Positions 27,201-33,268 of a stretch of DNA of 61,559 bases are shown here, piece by piece. This stretch comes from a virus, in IMG/VR virus record IMGVR_UViG_3300046756_000171, positions 1-61,559 of that record, one strand, 5' to 3'. Under the pieces are notes generated by a model that ran no database searches, was not told the DNA's origin, and saw only the letters and a program-made list of their open reading frames with translations. The position numbers were made by a program, and so were the translations under genes. The number at the start of each line of letters is the position of its first letter. The stretch's first letter is position 1.

Positions 27201-27384
27201 AATCAAAATTTGCAAGGGTTGCATCAAGGAATGCTTTTGTAACTAAATCTTGTGGGTCTACTGGATCACTTGCATTCTTTACTATTTTTGTAGATACATC
27301 AATGTTATTTCCTGCACCTGCATCGAGAATTAACTCGTCATCTGATTTAAGTTTTCCAATACTATGGTTTATATTAATAGCCAC
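24241..27384 (-). CDS. PKD-repeat (Ig-like) virion protein
   Basis: 1047-residue protein with several PKD-like domains, shown by the W-x-x/N-G-D-G signature at about 123-127 (NWGDGD), 227-230 (NWGDG), 339-344 (WDFGDG) and a degenerate copy near 457 (NWNDGS), each followed by the H-x-Y/F strand. Ig-like domains in virions usually bind surface carbohydrates. The start codon is GTG (27382-27384), with GAGGAA upstream; no ATG fits. The first 100 residues hold a VDPQDLVTKAFLDATLANF segment like those of fibre N-termini. Coupled to the downstream structural gene. Confidence 0.75.
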   Translation of the reverse strand: MAININHSIGKLKSDDELILDAGAGNNIDVSTKIVKNASDPVDPQDLVTKAFLDATLANFDSSQDSEITADLTEVYQTIENVRNNTYVKTVDFVSDITSGGAGLTATLNITTEGNPNRYTINWGDGDVTTATTDSTPTHVYNNSDNSPFDVQVTAFHDQGVGAGSSQSKTREDYISIFTANPVVSFVAFDSLTGGSQVTTWNDGDTVYFQNTTTNTAGATIQYTWNWGDGSADDVISDNSVSGGSAGPRIAHTFSASTLTDVTRTVSLTLDAHDTMTQSLLPLNGSDSFKIYDTHTPDTTSDITTGINEESSNGLDVTFTNNTEATIGSYADYGITYRWDFGDGTIETVNVGSGQAGDTGSTITHKYTLTNNNTPQDYTGNLQVISGHSSSPFTSSSFSIHVEPDVRANISGTAVQVSDKNGDNQFDVYDGFDYLGNNRAIVEVTDTSENKDSAEFNWNDGSSNDTTTTEGSIQHDFSGKTPGNYQLDYTASGTPDITAQTDTQNLTFQVHAVPTAPDGLGNKTISLVDPAQGTDPKLAYNFTDNSATSPLTAGDDLDTNTARRYTSGTLDTTIAENAYNGLAGTVTAIVNGTPNGSTTFSTSLNETGTFNDLVITQQDDAHNTISASTYPTGFYQTFDSKISKPFAEYAIGVNDQRIEHSTTGETNYVTVMCDDLTDVPTLDNTSSILSESVSGTYRYISGIPYYNTGNPKLILSGLNVSNWIGQAYRDTNNVLEISNGTNVEGTSAGTIQTQFKDYADLEDASYLVSGIPTANTLSYSFADQTIDITQSNIAAIETIKARIKNVNGTSSYTEFDTKVQVHRSNPTGVIEDSIPVAGSLGNGTITDNAIRIADFVSDSTDNPTIVGSTDYTATPFTGAVSVSGTQEATVRWGTLEHNTTDYSTGYLPVGPDRSADTGTQYFTFAFRRQVVANFSITINTNGISGLWIAAPGTTVDGASGLNGWIDGTAQYAGVGVPGSNTGSGGNGSDGCALTGADVIPTNSSINSTYTMTLGSENMSNATNNVVLVRIALEAGKQITNLQIGESN

Positions 27385-27444
27385 TATTCTTATTCCTCAC
27401 AACCTCGCCGCTCTTGCGTTTTTGTATTAACTTATTAAAGTTAC

Positions 27445-28050
27445 CTACGTAACGTTAGCACGGAAAATAGATAGAATAGACCAGCCGTTTGTTGTGTATA
27501 TCAGATCAGCAGTATCACCTACTGATGCAAATGAAATACTAGTGTAGCCTAATGCTGTACCAGGCGTAACTGTAATTGTACCTGTTGGAGTGGCTGTAAC
27601 TATAATTGTTTTACGTTCACCCACACTTCCATTGGCTAATGCTAAAGATGTATTTGTACTTCCATCTAATAAAACTGTGCCTTTTGTTGCTGGCACATCT
27701 GTTGTTGCTGATGCTGGATTTTGACTAGAAATAATCTTTTCAAAATATCCGATATTCCAAGGTTTAGTTGTACTACCAATATTATATTGAATTCCTGATG
27801 TGATGTCAGGTAGAACATCACTGCTGATATTACTATTAAGTGTAAGTGACCCACCACTTGCTCCTAGTGTAATAATATCACCATTTACAACAAGAGTACC
27901 CTGTACATATAAATGCCCAGAATTAAACATTCCACCTTTGTTGTGCAAAGATGCACCCGCTGGCATTGATGCTTGACTTAAAGTTAAGTCTAAATCTTGT
28001 GTACTTTCTATAATTAGACGCCCTGCGTCTGGATTAATGTGTGATGACAT
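27445..28050 (-). CDS. Fibre-associated structural protein
   Basis: 201-residue beta-rich protein (MSSHINPDAGRLIIESTQDLDL). It contains VLPDITSGIQYNIGSTTKPWNIGYFEKI, a short module also present in the 15957 fibre in the form DLGSTTAKWKDLYLSQG; this module is typical of phage fibre shafts. First gene of the fibre run, with its own late promoter. Exact location in the virion unknown. Confidence 0.65.
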   Translation of the reverse strand: MSSHINPDAGRLIIESTQDLDLTLSQASMPAGASLHNKGGMFNSGHLYVQGTLVVNGDIITLGASGGSLTLNSNISSDVLPDITSGIQYNIGSTTKPWNIGYFEKIISSQNPASATTDVPATKGTVLLDGSTNTSLALANGSVGERKTIIVTATPTGTITVTPGTALGYTSISFASVGDTADLIYTTNGWSILSIFRANVT

Positions 28051-28105
28051 AGTATACTGTTCCTATTTTTCTACTTCCATTTTAATTAGTTAAAATTATA
28101 TATGT

Positions 28106-28112
28106 ATTTATG
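28106..28112 (-). promoter_or_regulatory. T4-type late promoter (start of the fibre run)
   Basis: CATAAATAC on the minus strand; leader about 50 bases. Confidence 0.65.
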
Positions 28113-28151
28113 CTTTTTGCTACGATAGATTGTGTTTTACAATATGGCCAT

Positions 28152-28178
28152 AAAAAAACCCACAAAAAATGTGGGTTT
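28152..28178 (-). terminator. Intrinsic terminator of the 250-nt structured RNA
   Basis: Perfect 9-bp stem (AAACCCACA / TGTGGGTTT) with a 5-base loop, followed on the minus strand by a T tract. Confidence 0.9.
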
Positions 28179-28401
28179 AGTTACTAATACCAAAATAGGA
28201 GGGACTTGGGTACACCCTCAACCCCTCGACTAGATACCATTTCTAACCCAGGGAACCTGCAACCGCTCGGTAGAGCGATGTGACACAACGCATTTCTGCA
28301 ACCATGCCTGAGTACCATCTCTTTACAGTCAAGTTCGACGCTCTGGTAAACGCCTCTTCCTTGCACTATTAACATTGGATGATCAATCCGCTGTTGGTAT
28401 T
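28152..28401 (-). ncRNA. Free-standing structured RNA of about 250 nt, class unknown
   Basis: A complete non-coding transcription unit. The predicted transcript starts at 28401, seven bases after a TTGACC-N17-TATATT promoter, exactly on the first base of AATACCAA (28394-28401). This pairs with TTGGTATT formed by 28186-28193, closing a 216-nt domain; an intrinsic terminator follows 8 bases later. Inner helices include CGCTC-TACC-GAGCG, CAGG-TTC-CCTG, GGGT-GT-ACCC and TTTAC/GTAAA, and the domain is GC-richer than its surroundings. It has no tRNA-like ends, so it is not a standard tmRNA, and I cannot match it to 6S, RNase P or a known riboswitch. A 63-codon frame inside has no ribosome site and is not a gene. 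Confidence 0.8.
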
Positions 28402-28407
28402 ATCTAT

Positions 28408-28436
28408 AATATATACTAACTTTACCTAAAGGTCAA
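28408..28436 (-). promoter_or_regulatory. Sigma70-type promoter of the 250-nt RNA
   Basis: TTGACC (28431-28436), 17-base spacer, TATATT (28408-28413) on the minus strand. Confidence 0.85.
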
Positions 28437-28455
28437 CCTTTTTTTACCAAAAATA

Positions 28456-28608
28456 TTAGATTTTTTGCATTTTGGGGTCTGAGCTTAAGATATTCTTTTC
28501 AGCACGAGGCCTAGATAGCGGTCTTTCCATTTGCTTTCTATGTATTGCTTTATGTGCGTCTTCAGTTCGCTTCTTTTTACGAGCGATTTCAAAGTCTCTG
28601 TGATTCAT
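28456..28608 (-). CDS. Glutamine-riboswitch downstream peptide (50 aa)
   Basis: Very basic 50-residue peptide starting MNHRDFEIARKKKRTEDAHKA, with a PLSRPRA motif. The ATG at 28606-28608 has an excellent ribosome site (AAAGGAGA). An in-frame ATG 14 codons upstream lies inside the riboswitch and is not used. Short basic peptides in this position are the hallmark of Downstream-peptide (glutamine-II) riboswitches in marine cyanobacteria and their phages. In a cyanobacterium a related riboswitch-controlled peptide (PirA) binds the nitrogen regulator PII; a similar role here is only a hypothesis. Confidence 0.75.
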   Translation of the reverse strand: MNHRDFEIARKKKRTEDAHKAIHRKQMERPLSRPRAEKNILSSDPKMQKI

Positions 28609-28633
28609 GACACTCTCCTTTTTACAGTTAAGT

Positions 28634-28682
28634 GCGTTCCTTCGGTTCATTACCTACTTCCGTCTCTTACGAGATGAACGAT
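28634..28682 (-). promoter_or_regulatory. Glutamine riboswitch, gene-proximal copy
   Basis: Minus strand: CGTTCATCTC-GTAA-GAGACGGAAGTAGG, then ACCGAAGGAACG. The outer helix CGTTC/GAACG, the inner TCTC/GAGA hairpin, and the conserved CGGAAGTAGG and CGAAGGAACGC boxes are all present. This matches the glnA/Downstream-peptide family that binds L-glutamine. It ends 25 bases before the peptide ATG. Confidence 0.85.
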
Positions 28683-28688
28683 GATAAT

Positions 28689-28740
28689 GCGTTCCTTCAG
28701 CCTTAGCTTACTTCCGTCCGAAATCTACAGGATGAACGAT
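28689..28740 (-). promoter_or_regulatory. Glutamine riboswitch, gene-distal copy
   Basis: Second aptamer of the same class: CGTTCATCC... GGACGGAAGTAAG... CTGAAGGAACG, with helix CGTTC/GAACG and inner TCC/GGA. It is separated from the proximal copy by about six bases, so the two form a tandem array. Confidence 0.8.
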
Positions 28741-28776
28741 TGTACTATTATTTACTAAATTATTTACCTGATTTAA

Positions 28777-29757
28777 CTACAAACATAAACTTTCGTATTG
28801 TAGCATTAACCTATCTTCTTGCCCTATACCATATTTTCCACCTACAAAAAAGGGCTTTGCCATATGATATCGTTTATTATCCCAAGATATTAACTGTCCT
28901 GGTTTCCCAAAATCTAATACTTTATTAAGTGATAATCCATGGAACTTTTCTATTGGTAACTGTGACTGATATTCTGTTGCAATTAGTTGCATCCAAGTAT
29001 CTTCATCAAATGGCTTACCTGTTAAGTTTCTTATATACTCACCAAACATTTCAAATTTATCGCCTTTAGAAAAAGTTATAACTGGTTTTTTCTTTTCATC
29101 TAAATTATCTAAATTATTTGTAATATCGTAATATGTACTATATGGAAACCATTGATCAAAAATAATTGTTGCTTTTCCGGGTTGAGCATCTAAGTTAACT
29201 AATCCTTGATGTGCGTGTTTTGCTCCTCCGCCTATTGGAAAATACTCTTCTAATTTATAATTTGGATGATGTAATGGTCTTGGATTTTTCTTTTTTAATT
29301 TAGTTAAAACATCTTGTCCATCGCAATGTATTTTTAAACCTTGGCTAAAATTATGAAATGCAATATCTGTAACTTTTGCAGGTCTTCCTATCTCTTTAAA
29401 CTTATCTTCCATTATGTTAACAATAGTAGTTGACCAATCATTTAATCTATCAACAAATTCAAACTCTGATGTTCCAGTTACAAAGTCTAGTTGTACTCTT
29501 TTACCTTTGTCATGTGTTTCTTTACTACGTACAGATGATACAATTTGACACCAATCTAATCTTTTATTCACTGTGGATCTTGTAAAATTTGCTTCTTCAA
29601 TTCTTACATATTCTTTATCATTGTTGTACTCAATTTTTTTTAGCACATCGTCAAATAAACGTTTATAACCGTTTTTAATAAACAGTAATTGTTCTGCATT
29701 AAAAAAGTCTGGGTGCTCTATTGATTCGTATAAATCTTCGTTATAAAATTTAGACAT
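28777..29757 (-). CDS. 2OG-Fe(II) oxygenase-like protein
   Basis: 326-residue protein with a recognisable iron triad: H144-C-D146 (LKIHCDGQDV), H298 (DNKRYHMAKPF) and the probable 2-oxoglutarate ligand R316 (EDRLMLQYE). A strand HQGLVNLDAQPGKATIIFDQW lies between, as in cupin-fold oxygenases. It is the third oxygenase-like gene in the window and is unlike the other two outside the motifs. Substrate unknown. Its start overlaps the methyltransferase stop by 8 bases; the riboswitch array lies 37 bases after its stop. Confidence 0.6.
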   Translation of the reverse strand: MSKFYNEDLYESIEHPDFFNAEQLLFIKNGYKRLFDDVLKKIEYNNDKEYVRIEEANFTRSTVNKRLDWCQIVSSVRSKETHDKGKRVQLDFVTGTSEFEFVDRLNDWSTTIVNIMEDKFKEIGRPAKVTDIAFHNFSQGLKIHCDGQDVLTKLKKKNPRPLHHPNYKLEEYFPIGGGAKHAHQGLVNLDAQPGKATIIFDQWFPYSTYYDITNNLDNLDEKKKPVITFSKGDKFEMFGEYIRNLTGKPFDEDTWMQLIATEYQSQLPIEKFHGLSLNKVLDFGKPGQLISWDNKRYHMAKPFFVGGKYGIGQEDRLMLQYESLCL

Positions 29758-30643
29758 TTACTATCTCTATATTTGGAAAAGGTTCGTCCTCAATTCCTGT
29801 AATGTGTTTTTCATAATCAATTTTTAATTTTATGGTTGGAGATAATATATCTTTACCGCTAATTAATCGTTGATAATAACTGTGTGGTAAATCTTCTCTT
29901 GAAAGTTTATTACTAATATGTAAATTATTATGTAGTTTAATATCAAAATACAGAATTAAATATTCGTCATCATCTGGTATTCTATTAAGCGAAATTTCTT
30001 CACAATAATTTTTTAGTTGTCCAGGAGAATCAAACTCTAATATACATTTTGTTTCTGTTATTTTTTCACCAAACTTATATAACCTATCATTTATAATATT
30101 GTCTGTTATATTAATAGAATCTAATGTTGGCATTTCTAACTTATCTAGTACTGTATGATATTTTCCTAGTAACTCTCGATTTACTTTTACAGGAGTATCA
30201 TGTACATAAAGTTTAAATGATTCTGGAATAGCATCTGCTTTATATTTTTCTTTTAAATTTAAATAATCAAATATTAATCTACTTTCAAAAATATGATCTC
30301 CTATGCCTTCGCAAACTACTAAATCTACAGTATCACCTTTAAATTCGTTAAGAAACTCATCCGATCTTTTATTGTGTATAATACAACAGTCCTCTACGCC
30401 ATGTTCCTTTACCATTTGCTCTATTACTTTTATTAGCTTAGGCTCTTGTTCTACTAAATGTACTGTTTCTGCACCTGCTTTAGCACATTCTATTCCTAGT
30501 ATACCTGTTCCTGCTCCCAAGTCAATGACTATATCGCCAACACAAACTTTTGCCCTGATTGCCTTCACAAAGTTATTAAGCCTGTGAGTATCAGATAGCA
30601 TATAAAAATGACTATGTGTTTGTGTGTATTTTCCTCTAAACAT
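29750..30643 (-). CDS. SAM-dependent methyltransferase, protein-arginine-methyltransferase-like
   Basis: Class I methyltransferase: motif I VIDLGAGTGILGIECAKAGA (39-58), acidic loop VEQEP binding the SAM ribose, and VDLVVCEGIGDHIFE, which resembles the first part of the double-E loop of arginine methyltransferases. The C-terminal half is beta-rich, as in that family. Target unknown; it could be a host or virion protein. It is coupled to the oxygenase-like gene downstream and lies 5 bases from a small gene upstream. Confidence 0.7.
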   Translation of the reverse strand: MFRGKYTQTHSHFYMLSDTHRLNNFVKAIRAKVCVGDIVIDLGAGTGILGIECAKAGAETVHLVEQEPKLIKVIEQMVKEHGVEDCCIIHNKRSDEFLNEFKGDTVDLVVCEGIGDHIFESRLIFDYLNLKEKYKADAIPESFKLYVHDTPVKVNRELLGKYHTVLDKLEMPTLDSINITDNIINDRLYKFGEKITETKCILEFDSPGQLKNYCEEISLNRIPDDDEYLILYFDIKLHNNLHISNKLSREDLPHSYYQRLISGKDILSPTIKLKIDYEKHITGIEDEPFPNIEIVNV

Positions 30644-30648
30644 TATAG

Positions 30649-30840
30649 CTATTTATTATTGTTAATATGTTCCTTGTATGCTTCTTCAAAACCTTCTGTA
30701 CCATATACGGCACGTTCGTTGTTGTTCCATAATCTTTTGAAGTAGCTGTTGTAACTACTTTTTATTGTTTCTGAAGATGTATTTAAATGTCCTTTGACTA
30801 ACCAAAATAGTCTGCAACATTCTTTATAGTCGGGATCCAT
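30649..30840 (-). CDS. Small hypothetical protein (63 aa)
   Basis: Unrecognised protein starting MDPDYKECCRLFWLVKGHL, with an AGGAAG ribosome site; it begins 14 bases after the 3' end of tRNA-Trp and ends 5 bases before the methyltransferase. Its context favours a real gene in the transcript that starts at the tRNA promoter. Confidence 0.5.
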   Translation of the reverse strand: MDPDYKECCRLFWLVKGHLNTSSETIKSSYNSYFKRLWNNNERAVYGTEGFEEAYKEHINNNK

Positions 30841-30854
30841 AGGACTTCCTAAAT

Positions 30855-30929
30855 TGGCACCAGCTGGAGGAATCGAACCCCCGCCTTCAGTTTTGGAGAC
30901 TGTCGTGCTACCACTAACACCAAGCTGAT
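30855..30929 (-). tRNA. tRNA-Trp (anticodon CCA)
   Basis: Complete cloverleaf on the minus strand: acceptor ATCAGCT/AGCTGGT, D stem GTGT/GCAC, anticodon loop CTCCAAA giving anticodon CCA, T arm GGGGG-TTCGATT-CCTCC and an encoded 3' CCA (discriminator G). The first anticodon-stem pair is an A-A mismatch. It has its own sigma70-type promoter just upstream. Phage tRNAs commonly supplement host decoding; this genome's proteins are Trp-rich in the metabolic cluster. Confidence 0.9.
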
Positions 30930-30942
30930 TAACTGTACCTTC

Positions 30943-30971
30943 ATAGTACTACACGTTATTCAGCTTGTCAA
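30943..30971 (-). promoter_or_regulatory. Sigma70-type promoter of tRNA-Trp
   Basis: TTGACA (30966-30971), 17 bases, TACTAT (30943-30948) on the minus strand; predicted start a few bases before the tRNA 5' end. Confidence 0.8.
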
Positions 30972-30975
30972 GTTT

Positions 30976-31938
30976 TTAAAATCCGTTTGGAATTAAAATA
31001 TAATGTATTGTTAATACAATTCCAATAGATGCTAACAACCCTGTTATCATTTTAATAAAATCTTTTCCAATTAATGGAAATACTACTTTTAGTTTTCCCT
31101 TGCCTAGCATTGTAGCCATTGCAAGTTCACGTCCACATAGTAATCCAACAAACACCCAAGTTGTTGACATTGGAATATCGTTTAGTTCTTTAAAGAACCA
31201 AAGTACTAACCAATAAAATAAATCAATAATTGTTGCTGATCGAACATACTTTGTATTGTGTTTTTCTAATACTATTTTTTGTATTTTACCTCCGCTTTCA
31301 CGGAACATAAATCCTAATCCAATAACAAATACTAAACTAATCATTACCATTAATTCAAAGTTCACTTGTCTTGGTAGGAATACGGCAATGTTTGCCATGT
31401 CATGACTTAACCAAGTCCACCATAAGAAACCAGTAGTTACCCATTGTGCTACTCGCCAGTATGGTTTATGTTTTTCTTTTACAGGATCGTTTATTTCATC
31501 AACAATTTTTGTAATAATAATCCAAATAGCATATGCCGCTACTGCCGCTACTGCATAACCCATAATAGATTTCATTAACATTTTTTCTAATACGAATGTA
31601 CTAGCAAATGCACTTAATACTAAAAATGATGTACTAACTGGTACACCAACTCTTGTTAGCAATAATAGTAATGCAGGTGCCATTGCATGATACCACTTCA
31701 CTTCCTGCCACGGAATTCTATTAAGTCGCCCGTATGATATATCTCCTCCATTCACTGTCCAGCCATACCATAAGGCCCAAAGTAAAACTGCCGAAGCAGA
31801 CAACCATAATGTTTTCCAATGAAATCTTTCGTTGTTTGATGCAATCCATGTACCAAGAGTTTGTACTGAATCGTTTGCGATAACTGAATAGGCCGCTAAT
31901 AGAAATCCTAGTCCCATCCAAATAGTTAAGTCACCCAT
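30976..31938 (-). CDS. PiT-family inorganic phosphate (or sulfate) transporter
   Basis: 320-residue membrane protein with about 8-10 hydrophobic segments. The two inverted PiT signatures are visible: VIANDSVQTLGTW (about 20-32; family consensus GxNDxANxxGT) and SHDMANIAVFLPR (about 179-191), plus the paired PVSTSFLVLSAFAS (about 100-113) and IPMSTTWVFVGLLCG (about 254-268). The family moves phosphate with Na+ or H+. Phosphate uptake is a recurring target of marine phages, usually via PstS/PhoA; a PiT-type carrier is unusual. It has AGGGAGG as ribosome site and a sigma70-type promoter, indicating early expression, unlike the neighbouring capsid genes. Confidence 0.75.
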   Translation of the reverse strand: MGDLTIWMGLGFLLAAYSVIANDSVQTLGTWIASNNERFHWKTLWLSASAVLLWALWYGWTVNGGDISYGRLNRIPWQEVKWYHAMAPALLLLLTRVGVPVSTSFLVLSAFASTFVLEKMLMKSIMGYAVAAVAAYAIWIIITKIVDEINDPVKEKHKPYWRVAQWVTTGFLWWTWLSHDMANIAVFLPRQVNFELMVMISLVFVIGLGFMFRESGGKIQKIVLEKHNTKYVRSATIIDLFYWLVLWFFKELNDIPMSTTWVFVGLLCGRELAMATMLGKGKLKVVFPLIGKDFIKMITGLLASIGIVLTIHYILIPNGF

Positions 31939-31967
31939 TAGTGCCTCCCTTTGTCATATATTGTTTT

Positions 31968-31997
31968 AATATACTACAAGGTAATCTATTTTGTCAA
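31968..31997 (-). promoter_or_regulatory. Sigma70-type promoter of the PiT transporter
   Basis: TTGACA (31992-31997), 18 bases, TATATT (31968-31973) on the minus strand, 30 bases before the ATG. Confidence 0.75.
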
Positions 31998-32038
31998 TGT
32001 TTTTTTAAATTTTTTTACAACCTGTAATTAGGTCATAA

Positions 32039-32065
32039 AAAAGGGCGACATAAAGCCGCCCTTTT
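32039..32065 (-). terminator. Intrinsic terminator after the capsid operon
   Basis: 9-bp stem AAAAGGGCG / CGCCCTTTT with a 9-base loop and a T tract on the minus strand, 25 bases past the gp23 stop. Confidence 0.85.
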
Positions 32066-32089
32066 AATATATATTCTAAAATTCTCGAC

Positions 32090-33253
32090 TTATGAGAATG
32101 ATAGGTTACCAGCTGTAACACCAATTTTTGCTAGGTAGTCAGCCGCGTTACCAAGAGATGAAGCTTGGTTGTTTAGCTCTACATAACCGTATCTTGTCAT
32201 GAAAGATACTGTTGGTTCGAATGTTGCTGGATCAAGTACTGTACCTGATGACATTAGTGGGATGTATGGACAATAGAATGCCGCCGCATCAATCTCACCG
32301 TCGCCTTTGTAACCTACTAGTACTGGGCTATCGTCTGCCGCGTACTGGTCAACAAACACTCTCATAGTACCGTTTAATGTACCTACGAATTTAGTGTTAG
32401 TTGGTGCTTCAAAAGGACCTTCAGTTGTTCTTGCGAACGCTGAAGTTGTCGCTGATTGTAGTACTGTTAACATTGTTGGTGAAACAACAACGTAGTTACC
32501 TGCGCCACGTCTTGTACGTGTAGCAATTAAGTTAGCCGCTCTGTTAATAAGAACTGCTAACGCCGCGTGTTGGTCTCCAACGAAAGTTGCTTGACCTGAT
32601 ACATTCGCTTGATCGTATGTATCTGTTGCCGCGCCTGCTAAAGTACGTAGTGAAGTTAGAACTTCTTGGTCAATCTCAGCAGTAATTTCTTGGGCTAAAG
32701 CCTGCATAATTTCTGCTTCAACATCTAGACCATGCATTGAATTAGCATCTTGTGCCGCTTCAAATGTCCAACGTGCTGATAGTTTACGTGTTTTTGCTTC
32801 AACAGTTTGTTTCAATACTTGGATTGAAAGTTTACGACCTGCTTCTGCTTCTAAAGAAGAAGTTGAAGTTGGACCGCCTGTTGATGCGTCACCTGAGTAA
32901 CCTTTTGCAATAGCAAATGGTGATAGTGCTTCGTCACCAGCCGCAACGCCTGCCGCTGTTTGACCATATCTTACTCTTAATGTGTGAATTTGTCCTACTG
33001 GACCTGTCATAGGTTGTACACCTACTAGTTCGTTTGCGATAACTGTTGGCATCACACGACGGATAACTGGTAGAATCACTTTGTTAAGTGAAGCAACGTT
33101 ACCGGCCATTGTAGTACCAGAATTAGCTGATTCTGAAAGATAGCTCTTTGTGTTTTCAAGAACTGATTCCATTACAACTTTTTTGTTACCTTCTAAGCCA
33201 TCTGTTAGGGCGCCTTTTGTAGCATCCCAATTTTCAAATAGATTCTGTGTCAT
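32090..33253 (-). CDS. 23: Major capsid protein gp23
   Basis: Forms the hexamers of the T4-type prolate or isometric head after gp21 cleavage of its N-terminus. Recognised by VMPTVIANELVGVQPMTGPVGQIHTLRVRYG (about 66-96), KLSARWTFEAAQDANSMHGLDVEAEI and the C-terminal MTRYGYVELN. At 387 residues it is shorter than T4 gp23 (521) and somewhat shorter than usual cyanophage gp23, consistent with a reduced insertion domain. It lies 15 bases after gp22 and is the last gene of the head operon, followed by a strong terminator. Confidence 0.95.
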   Translation of the reverse strand: MTQNLFENWDATKGALTDGLEGNKKVVMESVLENTKSYLSESANSGTTMAGNVASLNKVILPVIRRVMPTVIANELVGVQPMTGPVGQIHTLRVRYGQTAAGVAAGDEALSPFAIAKGYSGDASTGGPTSTSSLEAEAGRKLSIQVLKQTVEAKTRKLSARWTFEAAQDANSMHGLDVEAEIMQALAQEITAEIDQEVLTSLRTLAGAATDTYDQANVSGQATFVGDQHAALAVLINRAANLIATRTRRGAGNYVVVSPTMLTVLQSATTSAFARTTEGPFEAPTNTKFVGTLNGTMRVFVDQYAADDSPVLVGYKGDGEIDAAAFYCPYIPLMSSGTVLDPATFEPTVSFMTRYGYVELNNQASSLGNAADYLAKIGVTAGNLSFS

Positions 33254-33268
33254 TTGGAATTCTCCTTA

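Noticed and set aside
28184-28375. 63-codon minus-strand frame
   Set aside because: It lies wholly inside the 250-nt structured RNA, has no ribosome site and an odd Cys-rich composition.
28152-28401. tmRNA
   Set aside because: No tRNA-like acceptor ends or T arm, no plausible tag sequence, and the RNA ends with an intrinsic terminator.
28609-28650. Longer start for the 50-residue peptide
   Set aside because: The upstream ATG is part of the conserved glutamine aptamer; the internal ATG has a far better ribosome site.
28634-28740. Short direct repeats or a minimal CRISPR
   Set aside because: Only two copies, with conserved boxes and compensating helices of the glutamine riboswitch rather than identical repeats with unique spacers.
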